DNA of 64,000 nucleotides. Origin: Flavisolibacter ginsenosidimutans (GTDB taxonomy: Bacteria > Bacteroidota > Bacteroidia > Chitinophagales > Chitinophagaceae). The position numbers and the translations under genes were made by a program. Position 1 is the stretch's first letter. Each line of letters opens with the position of its first letter. The stretch covers positions 124,001 through 188,000 of the forward strand of contig NZ_CP042433.1 of NCBI RefSeq assembly GCF_007970805.1, in the 5' to 3' direction. Of the stretch, positions 8,044 through 20,554 are shown piece by piece. The notes beneath the pieces are model-generated. The model did not search any database. It worked only from the letters and a program-made list of their open reading frames with translations, and was not told the DNA's origin.

Positions 8044-9402
8044 ATGAACAGAAAAGAATTTATCAAAAACACGGGACTGACCGCCGCAGGTCTTGCTGTG
8101 TTGCCTTCGGCAAACTTGTTTGCCAGAACCGAGGCCGATGCCAAAGTGAAGATTGCTGTCATTGGCACAGGGGCACGCGGCAGCGGTCACGTCGATCTTC
8201 TTTTACGACGGGACGACGTGGACCTTGTGGCCATTTGCGAGGTAGAAGAGCGGGCACTCAACGGCACCAAAGAACTCATTACAAAGAGCGGCAAAAAGAT
8301 GCCGAAGGTTTATACCGGCGACGTGGATGCCTGGAAGAAGATGCTGGAAAAGGAAAAGCTCGACGGCGTTGTAATAGCCACGCCGTGGGAGTGGCACAAG
8401 CCGATGGTGATGGGTGCGCTGGAAGCCGGTTTGAAATACGTGGCTACCGAGGTAATTCTCGGCATTACGTTGCAGGATCATTGGGACGTGGTGAAAGCTG
8501 CCGAGAGGTACAACGCCAATGTGATGATGTTGGAAAACGTTTGCTATCGCAGAGACGTGATGGCGGTGCTCAACATGGTGCGGCAAGGTTTGTTCGGCGA
8601 ACTCATTCATCTGCAGGGAGGCTACCAGCACGACTTGCGCGAAGTGAAGTTTAACGACGGCGTGCACACCTACGGCCACGGCGTGGAGTTTGGCGAGAAG
8701 GGTTATTCCGAAGCGCACTGGCGCACCAATCATTCGGTGCATCGCAACGGCGACCTGTACCCAACGCACGGCATCGGGCCCGTTGCGCATTACATCAACG
8801 TTAACCGCGGCAACCGTTTTCTTTCGCTTTGCTCCTTCTCTACAAAGTCAAGAGGCCTGCACAATCACATTGTAAAAGTCGGCGGCGAAAATCATCCCAA
8901 CGCCAAGGTGCGTTTTGCCCTGGGCGATATTGTGACCACGCAGCTTAACTGTGCCAACGGCGAAACCATTTTATTGCAGCACGACACCAATCTTCCGCGG
9001 CCTTATTCGCTCGGCTTTCGGGTACAGGGTACGGAAGGTTTGTGGATGGATGTAAACAAAAGCATTTACATACAGGAAAAATCGGCGAAGAACGATCAGT
9101 GGGACAATGCGCAAACCTGGTTTGACAAATACGATCATCCCTTGTGGCAACGTTGGAGCAAGGAAACTGCCGGCGCGGGACACGGCGGCATGGACTTTTT
9201 TGTGATTCATTCCTTCGTGGAAAGCATCAAACGCAAACAGCCTACGCCCATGGATGTTTACGATGCGGCTGCGTGGAGCGTTATTACACCGTTGAGCGAG
9301 CAGTCCATTGAGTTAGGGCACCAGACCGTAGAATTTCCTGATTTTACCTCGGGACAATGGATGTACCGCAAGCCTGTGTTTGCCCTTAACGATGAATATT
9401 AA
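8044..9402 (+). CDS. GH109 family, Gfo/Idh/MocA-type alpha-N-acetylgalactosaminidase
   Basis: NAD-dependent glycosidase-type member of the Gfo/Idh/MocA family, 452 residues. Characterised GH109 enzymes remove terminal alpha-linked GalNAc by an oxidation-elimination mechanism with bound NAD+. Visible features are the Rossmann motif GTGARGSGH near 41-49, WEWHKPM, MMLENVCYRRDVMAVLNMVR, HSVHRNGDLYPTHGIGPVAHY, SRGLHNH and HDTNLPRPYSLGFRVQG. These blocks separate GH109 from ordinary dehydrogenases. The N-terminus (NRKEFIKNTGLTAAGLAVLP) looks like a Tat signal with RK in place of RR. The gene overlaps or abuts a hexosamine-kinase-like gene, which fits release of GalNAc followed by phosphorylation. 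Specificity for GalNAc is by family and not certain. Confidence 0.88.
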   Translation: MNRKEFIKNTGLTAAGLAVLPSANLFARTEADAKVKIAVIGTGARGSGHVDLLLRRDDVDLVAICEVEERALNGTKELITKSGKKMPKVYTGDVDAWKKMLEKEKLDGVVIATPWEWHKPMVMGALEAGLKYVATEVILGITLQDHWDVVKAAERYNANVMMLENVCYRRDVMAVLNMVRQGLFGELIHLQGGYQHDLREVKFNDGVHTYGHGVEFGEKGYSEAHWRTNHSVHRNGDLYPTHGIGPVAHYINVNRGNRFLSLCSFSTKSRGLHNHIVKVGGENHPNAKVRFALGDIVTTQLNCANGETILLQHDTNLPRPYSLGFRVQGTEGLWMDVNKSIYIQEKSAKNDQWDNAQTWFDKYDHPLWQRWSKETAGAGHGGMDFFVIHSFVESIKRKQPTPMDVYDAAAWSVITPLSEQSIELGHQTVEFPDFTSGQWMYRKPVFALNDEY

Positions 9403-10489
9403 AGAGGAACGCCAAAAGATGGTTGAAAAAATTTTAGCAGCGTATGGTTTAACGCCAGATACCGTCGAGCCGCTTGGCAACGGGCTGATTAACCGTACCT
9501 GGAAAGTAACGGCAGGCAATGAACAATACGTTTTGCAACGGGTGAACCAAAACGTTTTTCAGCAGCCGCAGCACATTGCCACCAACCTTGAAGAAATCGG
9601 AAACTACCTGGCGAAACATCATCCCGCTTACCTTTTTACAAGGTCCATTGCCGCCGCCACCGGCGAAGAGCTGCTTTGCGTAGACGGCGCTTACTACCGC
9701 CTCTTTCCTTTTGTTAGCGGTTCGCACTCAAAGGACGTTGCCGGCAGTCCCCAGCAGGCCTTCGAAGCTGCCCGGCAGTTTGGAAAGTTCACGCGGCTGC
9801 TTTCTGGCTTCGACGTGGGCAAGCTGCACATCACCCTTCCGCATTTTCACGACCTGCGCTTGCGCTACGGCCAGTTTTTGGCTTCGCTTCAAAAAGGCAA
9901 CCGGCAACGGATCTCAGAATCGGCGTCACTCATCAACGCTTTGAAAAGCCACGCGGACATTGTAACGGTGTACGACAACATACTACTCAATCCCTCTTTC
10001 AAACTGCGGGTCACGCACCACGACACCAAGATCAGCAACGTCTTGTTCGACGAAAAGGACAAAGGCCTTTGCGTGATTGACCTGGACACGGTGATGCCGG
10101 GTTATTTCATTTCCGACGTGGGCGACATGATGCGCACTTACCTTTCGCCGGTGAGTGAAGAAGAAAGTGATTTTGAAAAAATTGACGTACGCGAAGAGGT
10201 TTACAAAGCCGTGGTGGAAGGTTATTACGCCGAGATGAAAGACGAACTGACAAACGAAGAGAAGCAAGGCTTTTTTTACGCCGGCACTTTTATGATTTAC
10301 ATGCAGGCGCTGCGCTTTCTGACCGATCACCTGAACAACGACGTGTATTACGGTGCGGCCTACGAAGGACATAATTATATCCGGGCAAAAAACCAGTTGA
10401 CGCTCCTTGAGCGGCTGTTAGCAAAGCAGGAAGTGTTGAACAAAAGCATTTCTCATCTTGCCGGCGATGTACCCGTTCAATCTTTCTAA
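9392..10489 (+). CDS. APH-fold sugar kinase, N-acetylhexosamine 1-kinase-like
   Basis: Aminoglycoside-phosphotransferase-fold kinase, 365 residues from the ATG at 9392. It resembles NahK, which phosphorylates GlcNAc or GalNAc at C1 with ATP. The catalytic loop THHDTKISN (Asp211, Asn216) and the metal-binding DLDTVMPG are clear; LGNGLINRTWKV near the N-terminus is the nucleotide-binding loop. The frame extends to a TTG at 9380, and the ATG at 9392 overlaps the GH109 stop by 11 bp, suggesting translational coupling. A third possible start is the ATG at 9419, which has AGAGG upstream. Its position between GH109 and GH2 supports salvage of amino sugars. The exact sugar is inferred. Confidence 0.82.
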   Translation: MNIKEERQKMVEKILAAYGLTPDTVEPLGNGLINRTWKVTAGNEQYVLQRVNQNVFQQPQHIATNLEEIGNYLAKHHPAYLFTRSIAAATGEELLCVDGAYYRLFPFVSGSHSKDVAGSPQQAFEAARQFGKFTRLLSGFDVGKLHITLPHFHDLRLRYGQFLASLQKGNRQRISESASLINALKSHADIVTVYDNILLNPSFKLRVTHHDTKISNVLFDEKDKGLCVIDLDTVMPGYFISDVGDMMRTYLSPVSEEESDFEKIDVREEVYKAVVEGYYAEMKDELTNEEKQGFFYAGTFMIYMQALRFLTDHLNNDVYYGAAYEGHNYIRAKNQLTLLERLLAKQEVLNKSISHLAGDVPVQSF

Positions 10490-13651
<3,162 letters not shown>

Positions 13652-13833
13652 AAGAGGTAGATTCTTCTGTTGGATAAAACTCTCGCTGGTGAAACCGGTG
13701 CGTAACAGAAAGCTTTGGCAAATCCGATAACCTTCGATAAAGCATTCCGCTTTACTATTTCTTGTCCTGCACTATTGCTACAACCTGTGCAAATACCCAA
13801 TCGTCTGATTGAACTCTTGAGAAAATTTAGAAA

Positions 13834-13847
13834 TCAACACATCTTAA
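13834..13847 (+). promoter_or_regulatory. shared motif upstream of the ROK regulator gene
   Basis: TCAACACATCTTAA lies about 94 bp before the ROK start, in an AT-rich leader. A near-identical TCAATACATCTTAA (13 of 14 bases, same orientation) occurs at 15165-15178, before susC. A motif shared by a regulator and its neighbour operon suggests an autoregulatory binding site, but this is inference from two copies. Confidence 0.4.
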
Positions 13848-13940
13848 TAAAAAAAGAAAAAACTTTTTAAAATTTTAATGAAAGTTTGATATCTTGTCGA
13901 AAATTTCACGGTTTATTCATTTGTTTTTAACAACTACTGC

Positions 13941-15155
13941 ATGGCGAAAAAAGCTGCTTATAAACGAAACATCATCAAGCAACTTTACTTTGGTAGCCCG
14001 CTTTCCTGTGCCGACATCAGCGTTTTAACGGACAAAAGCCTTCCTGTGGCGGCAAAGGTTTTGAACGAGTTGATCGAGGAAGGCAGCGTTGTTGAAACCG
14101 GCTATGCTTCTTCAACCGGTGGGCGCCGGCCGGCAACCTATTCGCTCCGTCCCGACCTGATGTACGTGGTATCAGTGGCGATGGATCAATTGATTTGCCG
14201 CATGGCGGTGGTGAACATGCACAACCAAATTGTTGGCGATGTAGAGAAGATTGAACTGACGCTTCCCAACAATCCCAATTCGCTCAAAGAATTAAAAGAA
14301 CACCTTCAAAACTTTATCGCCAATGCCGGTGTTCCCAAAGAAAAAATTGCGGGTGTGGGCATTGGCATGCCCGGCTTCGTGGACGTAAAAAAAGGAGTGA
14401 ACCACTCTTTTTTGAAATCGAACGAGGGAGACATTGTTAGCTTTTTGGAAGCCGGACTCGATTTGCCGGTTGTAATTGACAACGACTCCAGCCTGATTGC
14501 GCTGGCCGAACTGCGGCTTGGCGCCGCCAGGAACAAAGAAACCGCGATGGTCATTAACATAAGTTGGGGCGTTGGTCTCGGAATGATCCTCAACGGAAAA
14601 TTGTTTCGGGGCTTCAACGGCTTTGCCGGTGAGTTTAGCCACATTCCGCTTTTCACCAACAACAAAATGTGCAGTTGCGGCAAAAGCGGTTGCCTCGAAA
14701 CGGAAACGTCACTTTTGGTGATTGTTGAAAAGGCCAGGCAGGGCATTAATGCAGGGAAGCTTACAGGCCTTAAAAACCTGTCTTTTGAACACCCGGAAGA
14801 GACGGCCAATGCCATCATTGAGGCCGCAGTAAAAGGCGACAAGTTTGCCGTGGAGCTTTTTTCAGAAATTGGTTACAACATTGGCCGCGGCGTGGCCATT
14901 CTCATTCATTTGCTAAATCCCGAGCTTGTGGTGCTCAGCGGCCGCGGTTCCGGCGCCGGAAAATTATGGCTGGCGCCTATTCAACAGGCCATTAACGAGC
15001 ACTGCATTCCCAAGATTGCCGAGAACACAACGGTGCAGGTTTCCGTCCTTGGACACCAGGCGGAGATCATTGGCGCTGCGGCTCTCGTCATGGAAAACTT
15101 TGATTCGTTAAATACCCTCCCTGATAAATCTTCAGTTGATCATTTGCTTGCTTAA
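13941..15155 (+). CDS. ROK-family transcriptional regulator
   Basis: ROK (repressor, ORF, kinase) protein of 404 residues with an N-terminal winged-helix DNA-binding segment (about 1-75: NIIKQLYFGSPLSCADISVL then STGGRRPATYSL) and a ROK sugar-binding domain. The zinc motif CSCGKSGCLE covers residues 244-253, with EFSHIPL just before it. The layout is that of NagC/Mlc-type repressors, which respond to N-acetylglucosamine, a phosphosugar or glucose import. It is followed after 42 bp by susC and is probably the local regulator of the glycoprotein locus. The liberated sugar most common to the downstream enzymes is GlcNAc, so a hexosamine signal is plausible but unproven. Confidence 0.9.
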   Translation: MAKKAAYKRNIIKQLYFGSPLSCADISVLTDKSLPVAAKVLNELIEEGSVVETGYASSTGGRRPATYSLRPDLMYVVSVAMDQLICRMAVVNMHNQIVGDVEKIELTLPNNPNSLKELKEHLQNFIANAGVPKEKIAGVGIGMPGFVDVKKGVNHSFLKSNEGDIVSFLEAGLDLPVVIDNDSSLIALAELRLGAARNKETAMVINISWGVGLGMILNGKLFRGFNGFAGEFSHIPLFTNNKMCSCGKSGCLETETSLLVIVEKARQGINAGKLTGLKNLSFEHPEETANAIIEAAVKGDKFAVELFSEIGYNIGRGVAILIHLLNPELVVLSGRGSGAGKLWLAPIQQAINEHCIPKIAENTTVQVSVLGHQAEIIGAAALVMENFDSLNTLPDKSSVDHLLA

Positions 15156-15164
15156 AAACCAACC

Positions 15165-15178
15165 TCAATACATCTTAA
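15165..15178 (+). promoter_or_regulatory. second copy of the ROK-associated motif, upstream of susC
   Basis: TCAATACATCTTAA lies within the 42-bp gap between the ROK stop and the susC start and matches 13 of 14 bases of the site at 13834-13847. If it is an operator, it would let the ROK protein control susC-susD separately from its own gene. Confidence 0.4.
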
Positions 15179-15197
15179 AATTTAAAATCACACTGCA

Positions 15198-18100
15198 ATG
15201 AAAAAAGTGACCTCGCGGTTCTTGCTTTGCCTGTTGCTGAGTTTTTGTGTAGGCCTTGTGTCAGCACAACAAAAAAAAGTAACGGGTACGGTAAAGGATG
15301 AAAAAGGCAATCCCGTTGCCGGCGCTACTTACCACATCAAAGGCACCAACATTTCCGGCGCTACCGATGACAACGGAAACTTCATCGTTAATGTAAACGG
15401 CGCCAACGCCGTACTGGAATTTACCTCGGTTAATTTCAACGCCAAGGAAGTGGCCGTTGGGCAAAACAATGCGTTAAACGTTACGCTGGAAAGCAAAGCC
15501 GGCAGCCTGAACGAAGTTGTAGTGACGGCGCTCGGTGTGAGCAAACAAAACAAACGCCTGGGTTATGCGGTTACCACCGTAAAAGGCGATGAACTGACAC
15601 GCACCAATACCGTCAACCCCATTACGGCCCTGCAGGGAAAAGTTGCGGGTGTAAACATCAACGTCATGTCGGCCGGCGGCGTACAAACTTCTCCCTTCAT
15701 TCAAATCCGCGGCGCCAAAGTGTTGGGCAAGCCTGGGCAAAATTCCAACCAGCCCATTTTTGTGGTGGATGGAACCGTTATGGAAAACAACGTTTTTGAT
15801 GCGGACAATCCGGACGGTGGTTCGCAACTGAAAAACCTCAACCCCGACGATTATGAATCCATTACCGTGTTGAAAGGCGCGGCGGCTACAACCTTATATG
15901 GTTCACGCGGCATCAACGGCGCCATTGTTATCGTTACCAAAAAAGGACGAGCCGGACAAGGTTTGGGCATTGAATTCAACTCTACTTACCAAACGCAGGA
16001 TATTTACCAGGCACCAATGGCTTTCCAAAACCTTTACGGTCAGGGAAGCTGGTCGGCAGCCGAAGGCAATTTCCGTCCGGACGGAACCATGATTCAAACC
16101 ATGGGAAGCTGGGGGCCAAGAATGGACGGCAGCCTGCACCCGGCCGTTTCCAATTACGACAAAAAAGTTCCGTATTCACCCCAGCCCGATAACTGGAAGA
16201 TTTTTTACCAGAACGGCAAGTACGTGAACAACAACATAGCGCTGAGTGGCGGCTCCGATAAATTCGGCTACCGTTTTTCTTACTCCAATAACTATACGAA
16301 AGGCATGTTGCCGCACAACGACCTGCGCCGCAACGCCTTTGATTTTAAAATGAACGGGCAGTTGAACAAAGTGTTTTCAACGGAGTTTGGTTTGGCTTAT
16401 GCCAATACCGGCGCCCGCAATTTTTACTCGCAGGGCCGGTACTTCTACAGCGGTGGACAGAACCTTGGTTTTAACACCTATTACCTGCCGCGTAACATTG
16501 ACACGAAAGATTGGTACGCCACGTACAGGGCAGCAGACAACACGGCTGACTATACCCATGCTTACGGAAACCTTTCCGCGGTTGTGAACGCCTTCTCCCG
16601 CTTTGACAAAAACAATTTTTACCGTAACGAAAATTCACTCATTGGGTTTACGCAGTTAAAAGCGCAAGTAGCGCCCTGGCTTGATTTCTCGGCAAGAGCG
16701 AATGTGAATTATTACAAAATCTCCACCGAAGAGAAAGACCTTGGTAACGATACTTACAACAAGGGTGGATATTACGGCGTTGGCGGAAGCTATTCAACCG
16801 ACTACACCTTGTTGTTCATGGGCCATGCCACCAAAGCACTCATGCACGATGATTTGACGGCAGACTTCCGCCTGGTGAACGAAATTTACGGCAACCGTTT
16901 GGGCGAATCGTACAGTGCTCATACAAACGGCGGCCTGAGCGTACCCAATCAATTCTTTCTCGGAAATTCGGTCAACAATATTCAAAGTGCGTACGCTTAC
17001 AGCCTGAATAAACCCTCAAAGCTGACGGTGGGTTTGGCGGGCATCTTAAACCTGAATTACAAACGCTTTCTGAACCTTGAGATCACGGGGCGGAACGATT
17101 GGCTAAGTACACTTACTTACCCGTATGCGGTAATTGGCGGGCAGAACAACTACACCGTTTTCTATCCTTCCGTCAACGCTTCGTATTCGTTTTACGATCA
17201 CTTGCAGAAAAGCATGCCTTCCTGGCTTTCTTCCGGACGTGTACGGGCATCGCTTGCCTACGTGGGCAACTCGGGTATTGCAGGTGCTTACGCAACGGGA
17301 AGCGGTTATGTTCCGGCCACCATCTACAACCAGAACGGACAGTCGGTGGGGGTGGCAACACAATACCGCGCCAACATCAAACCAAACCTGAACCTGAAAC
17401 CGCAAGTACAGCGCTCTATCGAACTGGGTACTGCTTTTGGAATGTTTAACGAACGACTGAACGTTGATTTTGCCTGGTATAAAACCAACACCTTCGACCA
17501 GCTTCTGGAACTTGGCGGTGTTCCTGAAACCGGCTACAACACGGTCTTTGTCAATGCGGGCAACATTCAAAACAAAGGATGGGAATTGTTGTTGAGCGGC
17601 TCACCCATCCGCAACAAAAACTGGGGACTTGACCTGAGCGTAAACATGGCGCAAAACCGCAGCAAGATTGTGGAATTTGGAAACAACATTAAAGAATGGG
17701 AACTGAGCGGCGGCTACGATGGCGCCAACGTGTACGCTTACGAAGGCGGCGATTTTGGCGTGCTTGTATCCGATTCTTGGGCCTCCATCAAACACGACGC
17801 AAAGACAGGATTGCCACTGGTTACCGTTGGCGGCAGAAACACCAGCACCAACACACTTGACAAACGTGATTTTCAACTGTACGAATACGTGTACAATTCC
17901 GACGCCGACGGCCGCGCAAAAATCGGAAAGGTAGAACCTACCCTTACGGGCGGTGTTACCGGTACGCTGCGCTACAAAAACTTCTCTTTGTTTACGCAGG
18001 TTGACGGACGGTTTGGCGGCTGGGTTTATTCCGAAGCGCTCAACTACGCGATGGCGCAAGGCACACCCGAAGCCACGCTTCAGTTTAGAGACGCGGAACA

Positions 18101-18590
18101 CGGCGGCGTGGCCCGTACGGACTCGTACAACGGCAAAACGCGTTATGATGGCGCCATTCCGAACGTGGTGTTTGCGCAAGGAGAAAAGAGCCCTCTTCGT
18201 CCGGGTACCGATATCGGCGGCATGACCTTCCGCGAGGCTTACGACAAAGGGTTGGTTGAACCCTGGAAAGCTTCGGCTTACTACGTGTACTCCTTTGGCT
18301 GGGGCACAAACGTCAACAGCATAAACAACATCAGCACGGCCAAAAACTCATGGGTTATGTTGCGTGAGATTTCCTTGGGCTATCGCCTTCCGGCCAATAT
18401 TTTGGGACATACATTTTTGAAAGGAGCCCGCATCAGCGTATCGGCCCGCAACATTGGTTATTTGTACAAAACACTGCCCGGCGGACAGAATCCTGAAGCG
18501 TTGCAAAGCAACGATCCCTTCCGTCCGTACATCACCGGCGGCGTTCCTTTCTCCCGCAGCTATTCGGCTACGTTGAACATTTCTCTCTAA
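15198..18590 (+). CDS. SusC/RagA-family TonB-dependent outer-membrane receptor
   Basis: Outer-membrane beta-barrel transporter of 1130 residues that imports oligosaccharides with energy from TonB. It has a signal peptide (cleaved near VSAQQ), a carboxypeptidase-D-like domain (VTGTVKDEKGNPVAGATYHI, about 26-105), a TonB box (LNEVVVTALG) and a plug domain with FVVDGTVMENN and ITVLKGAAATTLYGSRG. A long barrel follows, ending in the aromatic-rich C-terminal strand. It is paired with the SusD-like gene 21 bp downstream. The downstream enzyme set suggests that glycoprotein glycans are its cargo; that specificity is inferred. Confidence 0.95.
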   Translation: MKKVTSRFLLCLLLSFCVGLVSAQQKKVTGTVKDEKGNPVAGATYHIKGTNISGATDDNGNFIVNVNGANAVLEFTSVNFNAKEVAVGQNNALNVTLESKAGSLNEVVVTALGVSKQNKRLGYAVTTVKGDELTRTNTVNPITALQGKVAGVNINVMSAGGVQTSPFIQIRGAKVLGKPGQNSNQPIFVVDGTVMENNVFDADNPDGGSQLKNLNPDDYESITVLKGAAATTLYGSRGINGAIVIVTKKGRAGQGLGIEFNSTYQTQDIYQAPMAFQNLYGQGSWSAAEGNFRPDGTMIQTMGSWGPRMDGSLHPAVSNYDKKVPYSPQPDNWKIFYQNGKYVNNNIALSGGSDKFGYRFSYSNNYTKGMLPHNDLRRNAFDFKMNGQLNKVFSTEFGLAYANTGARNFYSQGRYFYSGGQNLGFNTYYLPRNIDTKDWYATYRAADNTADYTHAYGNLSAVVNAFSRFDKNNFYRNENSLIGFTQLKAQVAPWLDFSARANVNYYKISTEEKDLGNDTYNKGGYYGVGGSYSTDYTLLFMGHATKALMHDDLTADFRLVNEIYGNRLGESYSAHTNGGLSVPNQFFLGNSVNNIQSAYAYSLNKPSKLTVGLAGILNLNYKRFLNLEITGRNDWLSTLTYPYAVIGGQNNYTVFYPSVNASYSFYDHLQKSMPSWLSSGRVRASLAYVGNSGIAGAYATGSGYVPATIYNQNGQSVGVATQYRANIKPNLNLKPQVQRSIELGTAFGMFNERLNVDFAWYKTNTFDQLLELGGVPETGYNTVFVNAGNIQNKGWELLLSGSPIRNKNWGLDLSVNMAQNRSKIVEFGNNIKEWELSGGYDGANVYAYEGGDFGVLVSDSWASIKHDAKTGLPLVTVGGRNTSTNTLDKRDFQLYEYVYNSDADGRAKIGKVEPTLTGGVTGTLRYKNFSLFTQVDGRFGGWVYSEALNYAMAQGTPEATLQFRDAEHGGVARTDSYNGKTRYDGAIPNVVFAQGEKSPLRPGTDIGGMTFREAYDKGLVEPWKASAYYVYSFGWGTNVNSINNISTAKNSWVMLREISLGYRLPANILGHTFLKGARISVSARNIGYLYKTLPGGQNPEALQSNDPFRPYITGGVPFSRSYSATLNISL

Positions 18591-18611
18591 CAAAACTTCA
18601 ATTCAAAAGCA

Positions 18612-20435
18612 ATGAAAAAAATCAATAAATATGTTTTGGGGTTGTTGACGGTTGCGGCACTCTCACAATCGTGCAAGAAAACCATGATTGAGATGAACAC
18701 CAATCCCAACCTCCTGAACGATGCTGCGCCGGAGTACCTGTTTACCGGTGCGACGCAGGACCTGGGCATGGGCTCACGTGACAGAACCGCAAAGAAATAC
18801 GGAACCACCATGACTTGGATGCAGTACGTGGTGCCCGAAGGCATTAGCTCCGACGCCCTGACGAAATATTATTGGAAATCGTCAACGGCGCCCACGCAAG
18901 GGCCGGTTCCGGGTTTCCCGTATTACGATGATTATTTCAGCAGCGTGGGACGCGACATGAACCGCATCATCGAGAAAATTGACAACATGCCCGCCGCCGA
19001 TAAAGATCGCTACAAAGGCTTGCGTGCCGTTTGCCAAACGGTGGACGTGTTTCACGCCTGGCGGGTGGCCGATATTTACGGCGCCCTGCCTTACAGCCAG
19101 GCTTTTCAACCAGAAAAATACCCCCTGCCGGCGTATGATTACAACTGGGACCTGTACAAGGTTTTTGACGCAAAGCTGAAAGCCGCGGCAACGGCACTGG
19201 CAGCCGCAGGAGCAGACCAGTTAGTGTTGGGTAACCAGGATATGTTTTACGGCGGCGATTACAGCAAATGGCTGGGATTTGCCAACAGTTTGCGTATTAA
19301 GATTGCGCAGCGTTACGAGAAAAGAGACCCGGCACAACTGGCGTCGGTCTTGACGGACATTGCCGCAAATTTTGGCGGAAAGATCATGGCTGCCAACGAC
19401 GGTTCGTTTGCTGTGAACAACACAAGAGACTGGAACAACAACGTGGACGACATCAACGTCATCCTGTTTAGCTACAACGCTTCTTTTCCTTTTGTTGAAC
19501 ACCTGAAAGCAACTGCCGACCCGCGCATCAAATTCATGCTTCGCGAAAACGACATGGGCGCCAATTCGAAGCAATACAGAAGAGTGCAGCAGTTGGGCAC
19601 GGCGCAAGCGCAAGCCGACTTGCTGCTCCCCGAAAACAACGTGCGTTACTGGGGTAAACACGCAACGCCGGAATCAGCCGGAAATACAAGCTACGGCGCG
19701 ACAGGCGGCAACCGTTTCAAAACCTTCAACCTGACGGGAACAAACGGCAACCAGACGCTTGGTTTTCAATCGGCCATTCAATCGCGTTTGTTCATCAAGA
19801 ACGGCGGCTTTGGTGGTTTTGATGCCCGTTCTTCCAAAGACTTGATGCACGACGACGAAACCTACGTTGACGGATCAACCATCAAGATGAAAACCTATTT
19901 GATTTCTTATCCCGATGTGTGCTTTATGATGGCGGAGATTGCGGCCAAAGGCGGAAACGGTCTTGGCAAATCGGCTGAAGAATGGTACCGCGCAGGCATT
20001 GCCGCTTCCTTTGATTTGTACAAAACGATGGCCGTGGCAACGGGGGTGCCCAATGCCAGCGCCGTTACACTGGGAACCTTTGCCACTACCGTTCCTTACC
20101 AGGGACTGCCCAGCATCTACACACAGGAATGGGTAAATAATTTATTAACTCCCGACGAAGCCTGGGCTACGTGGAAGCGCACCGGTTACCCGCAATTTAC
20201 CGACGTGCGCCCCGGCAGCAACGGACAGATTGGGACGAGCAGCATTGCCTATTTGGAAAACCTCTGGGACGGCAGCGAGAACCTGCAGATCGTCCGTCGT
20301 GATGCGCTGAGAATGACCTCCAGCCTGAACCAACAGAATTACGTGACAGCCGTCGAAACACAAAAAACAAAAGATCCTTCCTACGGCGTTTCGGCCACCG
20401 ATACGAAGGGCCGCATCTGGTGGGACAAGCAATAA
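18612..20435 (+). CDS. SusD/RagB-like glycan-binding lipoprotein (SusD-like_2 type)
   Basis: Surface lipoprotein of 607 residues that caps its SusC partner and binds glycans. It begins MKKINKYVLGLLTVAALSQSC, with the lipobox cysteine at residue 21. The body (MNTNPNLLNDAAPEYLFTGA near 28-47, and CQTVDVFHAWRVADIYGALPYSQAF) resembles the SusD-like_2 branch more than the classical RagB/SusD sequences found at 46557 and 51483. It follows susC by 21 bp, and a strong terminator lies 72 bp after its stop. The ROK-SusC-SusD block may therefore be a separate transcription unit from the enzymes. Confidence 0.9.
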   Translation: MKKINKYVLGLLTVAALSQSCKKTMIEMNTNPNLLNDAAPEYLFTGATQDLGMGSRDRTAKKYGTTMTWMQYVVPEGISSDALTKYYWKSSTAPTQGPVPGFPYYDDYFSSVGRDMNRIIEKIDNMPAADKDRYKGLRAVCQTVDVFHAWRVADIYGALPYSQAFQPEKYPLPAYDYNWDLYKVFDAKLKAAATALAAAGADQLVLGNQDMFYGGDYSKWLGFANSLRIKIAQRYEKRDPAQLASVLTDIAANFGGKIMAANDGSFAVNNTRDWNNNVDDINVILFSYNASFPFVEHLKATADPRIKFMLRENDMGANSKQYRRVQQLGTAQAQADLLLPENNVRYWGKHATPESAGNTSYGATGGNRFKTFNLTGTNGNQTLGFQSAIQSRLFIKNGGFGGFDARSSKDLMHDDETYVDGSTIKMKTYLISYPDVCFMMAEIAAKGGNGLGKSAEEWYRAGIAASFDLYKTMAVATGVPNASAVTLGTFATTVPYQGLPSIYTQEWVNNLLTPDEAWATWKRTGYPQFTDVRPGSNGQIGTSSIAYLENLWDGSENLQIVRRDALRMTSSLNQQNYVTAVETQKTKDPSYGVSATDTKGRIWWDKQ

Positions 20436-20507
20436 CCGGTGTTTACGCTTGCCTTCGGGTACATTGTTACAAACAGTCAATTCTCATATAAGCAATCAAA
20501 AATCAAC

Positions 20508-20536
20508 GGCCCCTATTTCTATGGGGGCCATTTTTT
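20508..20536 (+). terminator. Rho-independent terminator after susD
   Basis: GGCCCC at 20508-20513 pairs with GGGGCC at 20524-20529 around a 10-base loop and is followed by A and six T residues (20531-20536). It lies 72 bp beyond the susD stop and 18 bp before the PNGase F start, so transcription of the enzymes probably needs readthrough or its own promoter. Confidence 0.8.
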
Positions 20537-20554
20537 CAAACAGCCTATTTGTAG

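Noticed and set aside
7806..8654. 282-codon open frame on the plus strand
   Set aside because: It overlaps the end of the LacI gene and the start of GH109 in another frame and has no family features; both overlapped genes are well supported.
13653..13672. Hairpin AGAAGA...TCTTCT after the GH2 stop
   Set aside because: The stem is AT-rich and short and no T tract follows, so a terminator cannot be supported.
13798..13811. Perfect small inverted repeat CAATC-N4-GATTG before ROK
   Set aside because: A five-base arm is expected by chance at this frequency, and there is no second copy before susC.
13880..13940. Bacteroidota-type promoter (-33 TTTG, -7 TAnnTTTG) before ROK
   Set aside because: TTTG words are present but no exact -7 element at proper spacing was found; assigning it would be guesswork.
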